NCBI GenBank assembly: GCA_016936395.1
Contig: JAFGXY010000043.1
Location: 1-64,000 of the forward strand
Reading direction: 5' to 3'
Length of the DNA stretch: 64,000 nucleotides
Source: Paracoccaceae bacterium
GTDB lineage: Bacteria > Pseudomonadota > Alphaproteobacteria > Rhodobacterales > Rhodobacteraceae
Every line of letters starts with the position of its first letter. Positions within the stretch are counted from its first letter, which is position 1. Below, piece by piece: positions 47,725 to 57,406 of the stretch. A program made the position numbers and the translations under genes. The notes below the pieces were generated by a model. The model worked only from the letters and a program-made list of their open reading frames with translations, was not told the DNA's origin and did no database searches.

Positions 47725-48780
47725 ATGGTCCCTCTCGACAAACTCGCCCAGATCACCCAGCGTTTCGAGTTTCTCGAAGCCCGGCTGAATGCCGGGGCGT
47801 CGCCGGCCGAGATTGCCACGCTCAGCCGTGAATATTCCGACCTCAAACCCGTGGCCGACCAGATTGATGCCTATCGGGCTGCGCTGGATGATCTGGCACA
47901 GGCCGAAAGCTGGCTGTCAGATCCCGAAATGAAGACCCTGGCCGAGGATGAGGTGCCGCACATCAAGGGCCGCATCGTCGAGATGGAACAGGCGCTGCGG
48001 CTGGCGTTGTTGCCGCGCGATGCCGCCGACGCCCGGCCCGCCATACTGGAAATCCGGCCCGGCACCGGCGGCGACGAGGCCGCCTTGTTCGCGGCTGATC
48101 TGTTGCGGATGTATCAGCGCTACGCCGAGGCAAAGGGCTGGCGTTTCGAGATCCTGGATCAGCAACTTTCAGACCTTGGCGGCATCAAATCGGTTACCGC
48201 CCATGTGCAGGGAGAGGGCGTCTTTGCCCGGCTGAAATACGAATCCGGCGTTCACCGGGTGCAGCGGGTGCCCGAAACCGAAGCACAAGGCCGCATTCAC
48301 ACCAGCGCCGCCACCGTGGCGGTGCTGCCCGAGGCCGAAGAGGTGGACCTTCAGATCCCCGCCAGCGACATCCGCATAGATACGATGCGCGCCTCCGGGG
48401 CAGGGGGCCAGCACGTGAACACCACCGATTCGGCGGTGCGGATCACCCATCTGCCGTCCGGGATGATCGTCACCAGCGCCGAAAAATCGCAGCACCGCAA
48501 CCGCGAGATCGCGATGCAGGTGCTGCGCGCCCGGCTGTTCGAGCTGGAGCGCGAACGCATCGACAGCGCCCGCTCTGCCGACCGCCGCGCGCAAGTCGGG
48601 TCCGGCGACCGGTCGGAACGCATCCGCACCTACAACTTCCCCCAAGGCCGGATGACCGACCACCGCATCAACCTGACGCTGTATTCGCTGGGGCAGGTCA
48701 TGGCAGGCGATCTGGATGCGATCATCGACGCGCTGCAAGCCGAGGATCAGGCGCATAAGCTGGCCGAGTCCGGGATATGA
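47725..48780 (+). CDS. prfA: Peptide chain release factor 1
   Basis: Terminates translation at UAA and UAG. The 351-residue protein has GGQ at residues 227-229 ([10 protein letters not shown]), which triggers peptidyl-tRNA hydrolysis, and [19 protein letters not shown], the RF1-type recognition segment with PxT-like PET. I place the start at ATG 47725 ([21 protein letters not shown], in part [12 protein letters not shown]), which matches the family; a TTG upstream is less likely. Overlaps prmC by 4 bases. Confidence 0.95.
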   Translation: MVPLDKLAQITQRFEFLEARLNAGASPAEIATLSREYSDLKPVADQIDAYRAALDDLAQAESWLSDPEMKTLAEDEVPHIKGRIVEMEQALRLALLPRDAADARPAILEIRPGTGGDEAALFAADLLRMYQRYAEAKGWRFEILDQQLSDLGGIKSVTAHVQGEGVFARLKYESGVHRVQRVPETEAQGRIHTSAATVAVLPEAEEVDLQIPASDIRIDTMRASGAGGQHVNTTDSAVRITHLPSGMIVTSAEKSQHRNREIAMQVLRARLFELERERIDSARSADRRAQVGSGDRSERIRTYNFPQGRMTDHRINLTLYSLGQVMAGDLDAIIDALQAEDQAHKLAESGI

Positions 48781-49616
48781 CAACCTTGGCCCAGGCGCTT
48801 TCTGCCGCCATTGCCAGCCTGCGCGCCGCCGATGTGCCTGATCCGGTCCCCGATGCCCGCGCGCTTTTGGCCCATGCCGCGGGCATCGCGCCCGACCGTC
48901 TGACCCTGCATCTGCCCGATGTGGCCGGTGCGGATGTCCTTGAGCGCTTCGCCGCTTTGGTTCAGCGGCGGGTGGCGCGCGAACCGGTGTCGCACCTGAT
49001 CGGCCATCGGCTGTTCTGGGGCCGCCGCTTTGCCGTGACCCGCGCCGTTCTGGACCCGCGCCCCGAGACCGAAACGCTGGTGGCAGCGGCGCTGTCGGCC
49101 CCGTTTTCCCGCGTGCTTGACCTTGGCACCGGCTCGGGCTGCATCCTGCTGTCGCTGCTGGCAGAGCGGCCTGATGCCACCGGGCTGGGCGTGGATCTGT
49201 CGCCCGATGCGCTGACAGTGGCACGGGCCAACGCCGCCATCCTTGGCCTTGACGCGCGCGCCAGCTTTGCCTGTGGCACCTGGTTCGCCCCGGTATCCGG
49301 CCGCTTTGATCTGATCGTGTCGAACCCGCCCTACATTGCCGCCGATGAGATGGCCGGCCTGTCGCCCGAGGTGCACGATCATGAGCCGCACATCGCCCTG
49401 ACCCCCGGCGGCGATGGTCTGGCCGCCTATCGCGCGCTGGCCGCGGGGCTTGGCGCATATCTGGCGCCGAAGGGCAGGGTGCTGCTGGAAATTGGCCCCA
49501 CACAGGGCAATCGGGTGTCGGCGCTGCTGAAAGCGGCCGGTTTTGCCACCAAGATCCTGCCCGATCTGGATGGTCGTGACCGGGTGGTGGCCGCGCATTT
49601 GCCCGAACCGGGCTGA
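48777..49616 (+). CDS. prmC: Release factor glutamine methyltransferase
   Basis: 279 residues. It methylates the GGQ glutamine of release factors with S-adenosylmethionine. The SAM-binding segment is [16 protein letters not shown] and the catalytic NPPY is at residues 183-186. The PRPETE block is also present ([10 protein letters not shown]). The gene overlaps prfA (ATGA), which is the conserved arrangement. Confidence 0.94.
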   Translation: MTTLAQALSAAIASLRAADVPDPVPDARALLAHAAGIAPDRLTLHLPDVAGADVLERFAALVQRRVAREPVSHLIGHRLFWGRRFAVTRAVLDPRPETETLVAAALSAPFSRVLDLGTGSGCILLSLLAERPDATGLGVDLSPDALTVARANAAILGLDARASFACGTWFAPVSGRFDLIVSNPPYIAADEMAGLSPEVHDHEPHIALTPGGDGLAAYRALAAGLGAYLAPKGRVLLEIGPTQGNRVSALLKAAGFATKILPDLDGRDRVVAAHLPEPG

Positions 49617-49851
49617 CAGGGATGGAATAATCGCCGCATTTGCACCGATCCAGCCGAATTTGTGCAGAATCGTCTTGTCAGCCTGATGCTGCCATGGTTA
49701 TTCGAAACCAGTCGCTTTCACGGCGCGGTTGGCATTCCGGCTTCCGTCCCGACAGCACTGAAACCCGACCTTGTCTGTCATTCCCCTTTGGGGCCTCACC
49801 ATCCGGGTGCAGCACAGCGGACAAATCGGATCATCTGGATCAAAGGACAAG

Positions 49852-50760
49852 ATGCGCTCTTCCAAGTCCCGTCAGCGTTCAAAGCAGAACCGCCCACGCA
49901 CCCTCGGCAACATCATCAACCGTGTTTTCGAAAGCTCTGGCCCAGAAAGCAAGGTGCGTGGCACACCGCAGCAGATCATCGAAAAGTATCAGTTGCTGGC
50001 CCGCGACTCGCAACTGTCGAATGACCGTGTGGCGGCCGAGAATTTCTTGCAGCACGCCGAGCATTACACCCGGCTTCTGGGGGAGGCGCAGCGCGAAATG
50101 GCCGCCGAACAAGAGGCGCGCCAACAACAGTCAGGTCAGAACGGCGGCCAGAATGGTGGCCAGAACGGCAGCCAGAACGGCCAGACCGGCGCGCGTGACT
50201 ATCGCGATCCCGCGCGGTCCTGGCGGGATGATCGCAGTGCCGATGCCGGAAGTGATGACCAGCCGGATATGGCCGCCATCGAAGATCCGCGCGGTGCCGA
50301 TGCCGGTCTTGTAGACACCCCCGAGTCGCGTCGCGATGGCCCGATTGATCCAGCCCGGCGTGAGGCGGCAAGCGATCAGCCCCGCCGTGATGACCGCCGC
50401 GAGGACCGCAACCGTCGCGCCGATCGTCCCGAGGGGGATCGTCCGCGCCCGCCCACCGAAAACCGTCAGCCCGGCGAAAACCGTCAGCCCGGCGAAAACC
50501 GTCAGCCCGGCGAGAACCGCCCGGCCGCTGAAAACCGCCCGCCCCGCGGGCCACGTCCGCCGCGCCCCGACCATCAGGCCGCTGTCCGCGCCGAACCCGC
50601 GGCCCCTGCTGCGCCAGAGGCCCCGGCTGCCGCCGCTGCACCGGCCGAGGCAGCCCCGACCGAGGCGGGTGCCGCCAAGCCCGCGCGTCGCGCCCGCGCG
50701 CCGCGCAAGCCCAAAGACAGCGACGATGGCGGCCCGGCCCCGCGCGAAGCTGCCGAATAA
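49852..50760 (+). CDS. DUF4167 family protein
   Basis: A 302-residue alphaproteobacterial protein. The N-terminal about 80 residues carry the DUF4167 domain (KSRQRSKQNRPRTLGNIINR, HAEHYTRLLGEAQREMA). The rest is low-complexity and disordered: QNGGQNGGQNG repeats, an Arg/Asp-rich stretch, three NRQPGE repeats, then an Ala/Pro tract and a basic end. This suggests nucleic-acid or condensate-type interactions, but function is unknown. AAAGGACAAG precedes ATG 49852. Confidence 0.88.
   Translation: MRSSKSRQRSKQNRPRTLGNIINRVFESSGPESKVRGTPQQIIEKYQLLARDSQLSNDRVAAENFLQHAEHYTRLLGEAQREMAAEQEARQQQSGQNGGQNGGQNGSQNGQTGARDYRDPARSWRDDRSADAGSDDQPDMAAIEDPRGADAGLVDTPESRRDGPIDPARREAASDQPRRDDRREDRNRRADRPEGDRPRPPTENRQPGENRQPGENRQPGENRPAAENRPPRGPRPPRPDHQAAVRAEPAAPAAPEAPAAAAAPAEAAPTEAGAAKPARRARAPRKPKDSDDGGPAPREAAE
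50461..50514. repeat. Three 18-base tandem repeats inside the DUF4167 gene
   Basis: AACCGTCAGCCCGGCGAA repeats three times (last copy ends GAG), encoding NRQPGE. Near-identity at the DNA level suggests recent slippage expansion. Confidence 0.8.
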
Positions 50761-50793
50761 GCTGAAATCGAGCACTCTCAAACTGAACAGCGC

Positions 50794-50825
50794 AAAACCG
50801 CCGCCCCGCACCGGGCGGCGGTTTT
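50794..50825. terminator. Bidirectional terminator between the DUF4167 gene and rsmA
   Basis: AAAACCGCCGCCC pairs with GGGCGGCGGTTTT around six bases, with A- and T-runs on both sides. It can serve the two convergent genes. Confidence 0.85.
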
Positions 50826-50845
50826 CGTGTGTGCCGCAGGCGGTA

Positions 50846-51688
50846 TCAGCGGGCCGCCACCGCCCGGGCCAGGGCGCAAAACTGCTCCAGACCAATCTCT
50901 TCAGCACGCTGCGTCGGCGCGATCCCGACCTTGTCCAACAGCGCCTCGACATCGCCACCCAAGCCTTTCAGGCTGGACCGCAGCATCTTGCGCCGCTGGC
51001 CAAAGGCCATCGCGGTCACCCGGCCCAGCACCGCCGCATCGGCGGGAAACCGCGGTGCTTCCAGCCGCGTCAGATGCACCACCGCCGAATGCACCTTGGG
51101 GGCGGGGGTAAAGGCCTCAGGTGGCAGATGCATCACGATCCGGGCGTCGGCCCGCCACTGCGCCAGCAGCGCCAGCCGCCCGTAATGCGCCCCGCGCGGC
51201 TTGGCCACAATCCGCTCGGCCACTTCTTTTTGGAACATCAAGGTCAGCGAGGTCCAGAAGGGTGGCCATATCTCGGGCGACAGCCAGCGGATCAGCAACT
51301 CGGTGCCGACATTATAGGGCAGGTTCGACACCACCCGGATCGGCGCGGTCAACCGTGCGGCCACGTCCAGCTCCAGCGCGTCCCCCTGCACAATCTCCAG
51401 CCGACCCGGATGCGCCGCGGCGATCTCTTGCAGCGCCGGCACGCAGCGCGGGTCTTTCTCCACCACAAGCACCCGCCGCGCGCCCTCGGCCAACAGCCCG
51501 CGCGTCAGCCCACCGGGCCCCGGCCCCACCTCCAGCACATCGCAAGCCGACAGATCGCCCGCCATCCGGGCAATCTTGGCGGTCAGGTTCAGGTCCAGCA
51601 GAAAGTTCTGCCCCAACTGCCGTTTTGCCACCAGATCATGCGCCCGGATCACATCCCGCAGGGGCGGCAAGCCGTCAATCGTTCCCAT
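50846..51688 (-). CDS. rsmA: 16S rRNA dimethyladenosine transferase
   Basis: A 280-residue KsgA/RsmA enzyme that dimethylates two adjacent adenosines in helix 45 of 16S rRNA. Visible motifs are [10 protein letters not shown], the SAM motif [18 protein letters not shown] and [10 protein letters not shown]. The start [14 protein letters not shown] at 51688 is where relatives begin. It is the last gene of the lpt-surA-pdxA-rsmA run. Confidence 0.95.
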   Translation of the reverse strand: MGTIDGLPPLRDVIRAHDLVAKRQLGQNFLLDLNLTAKIARMAGDLSACDVLEVGPGPGGLTRGLLAEGARRVLVVEKDPRCVPALQEIAAAHPGRLEIVQGDALELDVAARLTAPIRVVSNLPYNVGTELLIRWLSPEIWPPFWTSLTLMFQKEVAERIVAKPRGAHYGRLALLAQWRADARIVMHLPPEAFTPAPKVHSAVVHLTRLEAPRFPADAAVLGRVTAMAFGQRRKMLRSSLKGLGGDVEALLDKVGIAPTQRAEEIGLEQFCALARAVAAR

Positions 51689-51703
51689 CCCGGCTGCTTT
51701 CTC

Positions 51704-51760
51704 CTTCCAAAAATACCCCACGGGGGTCTGGGGGTGTGAAACCCCCAGCGGTATCCCCCA
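51704..51760. repeat. Intergenic AAATACCC-type element between pdxA and rsmA
   Basis: AAAAATACCCCACGGGGGTC is followed by a CTGGGGGTGTGAAACCCCCAG hairpin (in part GGGGGTGTGAAACCCCC). It is nearly the same as the element upstream of prfA. Confidence 0.55.
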
Positions 51761-51770
51761 AGCGCGCCGC

Positions 51771-52739
51771 CTAGCGCGCGCGCGCCGCCGCCATCTGCCA
51801 CGCCATCCGGCAGGCCGCAACCAGACTGTCCGGCAGCGCCACGCCCTTTCCCGCGATGTCAAACGCCGTGCCATGGTCGGGCGAGGTCCGAATGAACGGC
51901 AGGCCCAGCGTCACATTCACCCCGCCGTCGAAATCCAACGTCTTGATCGGGATCAGCGCCTGATCGTGATAGGCGCAGACCGCCGCATCATAGCCCGCCC
52001 GGGCGCGGGCATGAAACATTGTGTCGGCGGGCAGCGGGCCGACAATGGCCATGCCCTCGGCCTGTAATCGCGCCACCAGCGGCGCAATCATCCGCAGATC
52101 CTCCCAGCCCATCGCCCCGCCTTCGCCGGCATGCGGGTTCAGCCCCGCCACAGCGATGCGCGGGCGGGCAATGCCGAAATCGCGGATCAGCCCGGCATGG
52201 GTCAGCCGGATCGTCTGTTCCAAAATCGCGGCGGTCAGCGCCTGTGGCACCTCGGCCAGCGGGATGTGGATGGTGGCGGGCACCACGCGCAAGGCATCGC
52301 AGGCCAACATCATCACCACCGGCACATCGCCTGCCAGATGCGCCAGATATTCGGTATGGCCGGGAAAGCCAAAGCCCGCACCGTCCTTGAGTACCTTCTT
52401 GTGGATCGGGGCGGTCACCAGCGCCGCGGCATCCCCCGCCTGCACCAGACCCACCGCACGCGCGATCACGTCGATCACGCCTTGCGCATTGGCCAGATCG
52501 GGCAGTCCGGGCGTGGTTGGGGCGGCAAAGTCATGTGGCAGCACCGGCAACACCTGCGGCGCGACCGCCACGGCCTCGCCCGCCGAGCCAACCGCCTGCC
52601 ATGCGCTGCCCTGCGGCAGATGGCGCGGATCGCCCAGCCAGACAAAGGGCACAGTCGCGCCCAGCACGGCGCGGGCTTTCACCGCAAGCTCTGGCCCCAC
52701 GCCAGCCGGTTCGCCGCAACTCATCACCAGAGGTTGCAT
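51771..52739 (-). CDS. pdxA: 4-hydroxythreonine-4-phosphate dehydrogenase
   Basis: 322 residues; vitamin B6 (pyridoxal phosphate) biosynthesis. Visible are [17 protein letters not shown] at the start, [18 protein letters not shown] with a metal-ligand histidine, [10 protein letters not shown] and [14 protein letters not shown]. It starts 3 bases after the surA stop and is in the common pdxA-rsmA pairing. Confidence 0.95.
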   Translation of the reverse strand: MQPLVMSCGEPAGVGPELAVKARAVLGATVPFVWLGDPRHLPQGSAWQAVGSAGEAVAVAPQVLPVLPHDFAAPTTPGLPDLANAQGVIDVIARAVGLVQAGDAAALVTAPIHKKVLKDGAGFGFPGHTEYLAHLAGDVPVVMMLACDALRVVPATIHIPLAEVPQALTAAILEQTIRLTHAGLIRDFGIARPRIAVAGLNPHAGEGGAMGWEDLRMIAPLVARLQAEGMAIVGPLPADTMFHARARAGYDAAVCAYHDQALIPIKTLDFDGGVNVTLGLPFIRTSPDHGTAFDIAGKGVALPDSLVAACRMAWQMAAARAR

Positions 52740-52742
52740 GGG

Positions 52743-54041
52743 TCAGGGCGTCTCGATGAAGGCTTCCGAGCGCAACTCTTCCAGATAACCTTCGGCAAGG
52801 GCGGTCAGCTTTTGCGTGGTCAGTTGCTCGCGCAGCGCCGCGCGATTGATCGCAGGCTTGGCCGGTGCATCGTCGGCCGACGCCGCCACACCGATCGCGC
52901 CAGGCGGCAGCTCGGGTTGCGGTGCGCGCCCGCACAGCATCAGGAAAACCCGCCAGCCACCGCGCGTCAGGGCGGACGAGTATTCCCCGGCATCCAGTTG
53001 CGCCAGTTGCAGGCCAACGTCGGAAGGAATTTCGGCCATGGTCCGCGTCGACACCGTCAGTCGATCGGCAGGCAGGCCGCGGGTCTCGGCATAAAGGTCT
53101 TTGCAACTGTCCAGCCGATTGCCCAAGGCCGCGGCCTCGGCCAGCGCCTCGGGTGTGTTGGGCAGCAGGAATTCGGCGTATTCTACATCGATGGTCCGCG
53201 CCTTGGCTGAAGTGTCTTCGGTCACGTCGCGCAACTGAAAGATCGCCACCGCATTTGGCAGGGTGATCGGGTCGGACACCTGACCCGGCCCCAGTTGCAG
53301 CACAAGCTGCACGATCTGCGGTGGCAGGTTGCTGGCCGGCGTCCAGTCCAGCCGTCCGCCACGCCCGGCAGAAGGCGAGGCGGAATAGCGCCGTGCCGCC
53401 GCGGCAAAACCGGCCTCGCTGCTGATCTCGGCTTTCAGCCGACGCGCGACCTCAAGCTGCGGCGCGGGGTCGCCCTCCACCGGCAGGATGATTTCCGACA
53501 TCAGCAGTTGGACCGGCTTTTGTCCGATGACGGTTTCGATGGCGCGGTCGATCTCGGCCTCGCTGATCGACACGCTCGGCAGGAACCGGCCCCGCACCAA
53601 CTCGCGGAACAACAGACCGTTGCCGACGAAATCGCGGAAGGTCTCGGCCTGCACCCCGGCCTGCGCCAGCGCTTCGACGAATTGCTCGGTGCTCAGGTTG
53701 GCGCGGCCGGCAAACTCTTCCATCCCGGCCGCCATCTGCCTCGGCGTCAGCCGCAGGCCAAGGCGCTTGGCCTCGGCGGCGGCGAGGCGGTCTTGTGTCA
53801 GGCCGCGCAGCGCCTCGGTCTCGGGGTCGCCGGGGCTGCGCAACAGCCGCAGGAACAGTTTGCGCTGTTCCAACTCATAACGGGTGATCGCCATGCCGTT
53901 GATCTTCAACACCGGCTCGAACAGCGATGTGCCTTGGGCAAGGACGGGCCATGCAGACATAGCCAGCGGTGCCGCCGCCAGTGCCAGAACCGCGGCTGTG
54001 CGGGCAAAGGCCCGAAGCGAAGAAAGAAAAGCTGTCGTCAT
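52743..54041 (-). CDS. surA: Periplasmic chaperone / peptidyl-prolyl isomerase SurA
   Basis: A predicted 432-residue outer-membrane-protein chaperone. Signal peptide at about residues 1-36 (ending SAWPVLAQ), a SurA N-terminal helical domain, and a parvulin-like segment (ILPVEGDPAPQ, FAAAARRYSASPSAGRGGRLDW). It assists folding of LptD and porins. I chose ATG 54041 because it places a good signal peptide at the N-terminus; ATG 54083 is an alternative. It lies between lptD and pdxA in the usual envelope operon. Confidence 0.9.
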   Translation of the reverse strand: MTTAFLSSLRAFARTAAVLALAAAPLAMSAWPVLAQGTSLFEPVLKINGMAITRYELEQRKLFLRLLRSPGDPETEALRGLTQDRLAAAEAKRLGLRLTPRQMAAGMEEFAGRANLSTEQFVEALAQAGVQAETFRDFVGNGLLFRELVRGRFLPSVSISEAEIDRAIETVIGQKPVQLLMSEIILPVEGDPAPQLEVARRLKAEISSEAGFAAAARRYSASPSAGRGGRLDWTPASNLPPQIVQLVLQLGPGQVSDPITLPNAVAIFQLRDVTEDTSAKARTIDVEYAEFLLPNTPEALAEAAALGNRLDSCKDLYAETRGLPADRLTVSTRTMAEIPSDVGLQLAQLDAGEYSSALTRGGWRVFLMLCGRAPQPELPPGAIGVAASADDAPAKPAINRAALREQLTTQKLTALAEGYLEELRSEAFIETP

Positions 54042-54107
54042 CTGGTTCGCCGTCACTTGCTTGCGCCCTTTATCCTGTCGCATCCCGTCGTCTTCGCGGC
54101 CCTGCAC

Positions 54108-56309
54108 CTAACGCCTGCAGACACGCGAAGGCCCTGCCACCCCGCCCGATCCAAAGCCGACCAGATCTACGGAGAGGCCGAAATCCGTGGTCGGTGTCAC
54201 ATTAGTCGAGGATGTAAAGCGACGCGAGAGTGAAAGATCAACCAAGACACATTCGTTGCGATACCTCAGGCCAAGCGCCGCCCGGTTGGTGCGGTTGGCC
54301 TCTATGTCATAGCGGGCGCCGGCACTTGCCGTCCAGCTTTCGGTCATCTTGTAACTGCCATCAAAGGCAATCTCGGCAATATCGGCGGGCCGGTCTTCTG
54401 CGGTATCGGCGGACAGAAAGACATAAGACCCGGTCAGGCCATAGCGTTCGCCCGACAGGTTCAGCCGGGTTTCCGATTTGGTCAGCGACAGATCATCATC
54501 CATCAGCAAGCGCTGGGTCAGGCCAAGACCCTGAGGCAGGGTCAGCTGCGCCGCAATCAGCCAGTCAGAGCGTTTGCCATCCAGCCCGGACGCCGCCGAG
54601 AACTGGCCCTGATCATCGGATCGCAGCACCCGCCCGGCAGCGGCGCCCAAGGTCCAGCCGGCCGGATCGACACGGGTATAGGCCAGGCCCAGGTTCAACC
54701 GCGCCCCGCGTTCCACCGCATCCGATCCGGGGTAGCGGTTCAGGGCAAACAGGTTGCCCTCGTCGAACTCGACCAGGATCGAGTCTTCATTGGGCAAGGT
54801 CTCGGTGCCCTTTGGCGACCAGACAAATTGCGCCACGGGTTCAATCACGTGACCCACACCATTGGCCGCAGTCTTTGCCCAGGGCCAGCGCAGTTCCACC
54901 GCCACGGCAGGATGGCTGCGGGTGGTGCTGCCGCCAAATCTGGCATCCTCGGCGATCCGGTAGGCATCCGTCGTTACTTCGGCAAGCGTGCTGGCGACCA
55001 TGCCCCAGGGCAAGGTCCAGTTGCGCCGCCAATCCAGCCGCAGCGACGCGCGGGCGACATCGCGGCCATCGGCTATCGTGTCAAGGTCGGCGGCGCTGTC
55101 ATTGGGGTCTTGCGAGCTGCGATAATGCGCGTGGGTCTGAAACCGCAATCCCGTTTCGCCGCCCAGAACGCCGCCCGAAAACCGGCGGTGAAAGGTGAAG
55201 TCCGAAATCACCGTTGGCAAGGATGAGTTCACCTCATCGGCGCGGATCGAGCTGATCCCGATCAGGCGGCCGGCAATATATTCGTTCCGCCGGGTGCGGC
55301 TGACCATGACCTCGCTGTGCAACCGGTCATAGTCGGGCAGACCGTAATCCAGCAGATAGGACGGGTCGCTGACCACGATGCCATCAAACCGAAGCTCGAA
55401 GTCGCGCGGCAGATCGAAGCTGCCTATGGCTGTCAGGTAATGCCGGGTCTCTCCGGGCAGGATGGCATCGCGCGACAGCGCACCGTTCAACTCGATCTCG
55501 CCGGTGGAAAAGGCCTGGCGATAGCGCAACTCGACTGTGCGGCCGGACTTGCTGGACAGGTAGGGCGTGATTGTCAGGTCGCGGTGCGGCCCGATGGTCA
55601 GGAAATACGGCAGCTTGACCCCGGCCCCAAGCCCCGAAGTCGTGCGCACACTCGGCAGCAAGAAGCCGTTGCTGCGGGCAATGGTCGGGTCTGGCATCCG
55701 CAGACGGGGGAAATAGATCACCGGAACGCCACCGACGCGAAACTGCGCGTGATCAAAATAGATCTGGCGCTCTTGCTGATCGTGCAAGATACGGCGGGCG
55801 CGGATTTCCCACAGCGGTGCCTTGGCCCCTGCACAGATCTTGCACGACGAGGCGACGGCGTTTTCCAACTGCGTATAGCGCCCGCCCACCCGCAGGATCT
55901 GGCTGGCCGCAAGCTGCAATTCGCGGTTCAGCACCAAACGCGCGCTTTGCAGCACACCTTCGGTCAGGTCGGCCGACAGATCGGCCTGACGGGCCACAAG
56001 GATCGCGGTGTCGCCATCGACCATGACGATCGGCCCGTCAATGGTCAGCCGATCCTGCGTGCGGTCATAGACAATGCGTGAGGCGCGCAAGGTGCGGCCC
56101 TTATAGAACACCTCGACCCCGCCTTCAGCCACCAACTGCCCGGCGGCATCGACCCGCACCGAATTGGCGACCAGTGCGGCCATGTCCTGCGCGTCCATGT
56201 CCTGCGCTGCCATGTCCTGCGCTGCCAGCCGATGCTCCGGAAGCGCGGCCAAGAGGCCCGCTGCGACCAGACCCATCGCCAGTTTGCGCAGGAAGGCAAG
56301 CCGGGCCAT
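54108..56309 (-). CDS. lptD: LPS assembly outer-membrane protein LptD
   Basis: A predicted 733-residue beta-barrel protein that inserts lipopolysaccharide into the outer leaflet with LptE. A signal peptide ends LAAQ. A short MAAQDMDAQDMA repeat follows, then an OstA-like N-terminal domain (GGVEVFYKGRTLRASRI) and the LptD barrel (about 170-730, ending with aromatic/Arg-rich strands). A cysteine pair, SSCKIC, sits near residue 150 and another Cys lies at the C-terminus. Its ATG shares one base with the lptG stop. Confidence 0.92.
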   Translation of the reverse strand: MARLAFLRKLAMGLVAAGLLAALPEHRLAAQDMAAQDMDAQDMAALVANSVRVDAAGQLVAEGGVEVFYKGRTLRASRIVYDRTQDRLTIDGPIVMVDGDTAILVARQADLSADLTEGVLQSARLVLNRELQLAASQILRVGGRYTQLENAVASSCKICAGAKAPLWEIRARRILHDQQERQIYFDHAQFRVGGVPVIYFPRLRMPDPTIARSNGFLLPSVRTTSGLGAGVKLPYFLTIGPHRDLTITPYLSSKSGRTVELRYRQAFSTGEIELNGALSRDAILPGETRHYLTAIGSFDLPRDFELRFDGIVVSDPSYLLDYGLPDYDRLHSEVMVSRTRRNEYIAGRLIGISSIRADEVNSSLPTVISDFTFHRRFSGGVLGGETGLRFQTHAHYRSSQDPNDSAADLDTIADGRDVARASLRLDWRRNWTLPWGMVASTLAEVTTDAYRIAEDARFGGSTTRSHPAVAVELRWPWAKTAANGVGHVIEPVAQFVWSPKGTETLPNEDSILVEFDEGNLFALNRYPGSDAVERGARLNLGLAYTRVDPAGWTLGAAAGRVLRSDDQGQFSAASGLDGKRSDWLIAAQLTLPQGLGLTQRLLMDDDLSLTKSETRLNLSGERYGLTGSYVFLSADTAEDRPADIAEIAFDGSYKMTESWTASAGARYDIEANRTNRAALGLRYRNECVLVDLSLSRRFTSSTNVTPTTDFGLSVDLVGFGSGGVAGPSRVCRR
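56181..56225. repeat. Three 15-base tandem repeats inside lptD
   Basis: CATGTCCTGCGCTGC-type units run three times (the first copy differs at 2-3 bases), encoding MAAQD-like repeats directly after the signal peptide. Probable replication slippage. Confidence 0.75.
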
Positions 56310-57406
56310 CAGCCATCCTCCAGATGCAAAAGCAAGCCAAGCGCCAGCAAGACCGCCGCCAGCGGTGCCGCCCAGCCCGCGAGCAAGATCGGGATTTGTC
56401 CGTTGTTGCCAAGGATCTGGGCGAAGTTGCGCAAAAAGAAGATCGCGAAACCGCCCAGAATGGCGAACAGCACCATCACGCCGGTCTTGCCAAAACGGGC
56501 GTGGCGCATGGTAAAGCCGGCAGCCACCAGCACCATTGCGGCCAGCAGCAAAGGCTGCGCCAGTTCCATCTGGTACCAGACCCGGTGCGCGCGGGCCGAA
56601 AACCCGGCCCGCTCCAGCCCGGCGATATAGTCGGGCAGGTCCCAGAACGGCACGGCAGACGGTTCGCCAAAGCTGTCGCGGATGCGCTCTCGTGTCAGGT
56701 TCGACGGGATGGTGGCGTCGGATGACAGGGTTACGGCCTCGCGCTCGGGGTTCGGGACAGACATGTCCCATCGCTTGGCCCCCGTCAACGCCCATGCACC
56801 GGGTTCCAGCCGCGCACTTTGGGCCTCGACCCGGACAGAGGGCAAGCCATCGGTTCCGAACAAAAGGAAGGTCACACCGAACAACTCGGTTCCGTCTGTA
56901 TTGGCCCGCATCGCGCGGATCACGGTCTGACCCGCGTCGCTGCCCTGACGCAGCCACAGCCCGCTGTCATCAAGCGACAAGGTGCTGACCGCGCCATCTG
57001 CTGCCGCCGACCACAGCCGATCATATTCCTTTTGCGTCGCCGCGACCAGCGGGTTGAACACCGCCACCGCCACGCCGCCCACCACCAGCGCCACCAGAAG
57101 CGGTGCCAGCAGGAAGCGCATCGCCGACCGTCCCGCCGCCCGGATCACCACCAGTTCCGACGACCGGGCAAGCGTCAGAAACATCGCAATCGCCGCCAGA
57201 ATCGTGATCAGCGGCAGGATGCGATACAGGCTGGCGGGGGTGTTCATTGCGGCCAGATGCAGCGCCTCGGCCGTGCCGATGCCCCGCCCGGAAAACCGGC
57301 GCAACTGCTCGACCATGTCGATCAGCATCATGATCGCCCAGAAACCGGCCAGGACCTGCAGGAATGCCATATAGAATTTGCGGGCAATATAGCGCGACAG
57401 GATCAT
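56309..57406 (-). CDS. lptG: LPS export permease LptG
   Basis: A 365-residue inner-membrane permease of the LptB2FGC exporter. Start MILSRYIARKFYMAFLQVL, several transmembrane helices at both ends and a periplasmic beta-jellyroll between. LptF and LptG share the YjgP/YjgQ fold. The start overlaps lptF by 4 bases. Confidence 0.93.
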   Translation of the reverse strand: MILSRYIARKFYMAFLQVLAGFWAIMMLIDMVEQLRRFSGRGIGTAEALHLAAMNTPASLYRILPLITILAAIAMFLTLARSSELVVIRAAGRSAMRFLLAPLLVALVVGGVAVAVFNPLVAATQKEYDRLWSAAADGAVSTLSLDDSGLWLRQGSDAGQTVIRAMRANTDGTELFGVTFLLFGTDGLPSVRVEAQSARLEPGAWALTGAKRWDMSVPNPEREAVTLSSDATIPSNLTRERIRDSFGEPSAVPFWDLPDYIAGLERAGFSARAHRVWYQMELAQPLLLAAMVLVAAGFTMRHARFGKTGVMVLFAILGGFAIFFLRNFAQILGNNGQIPILLAGWAAPLAAVLLALGLLLHLEDG

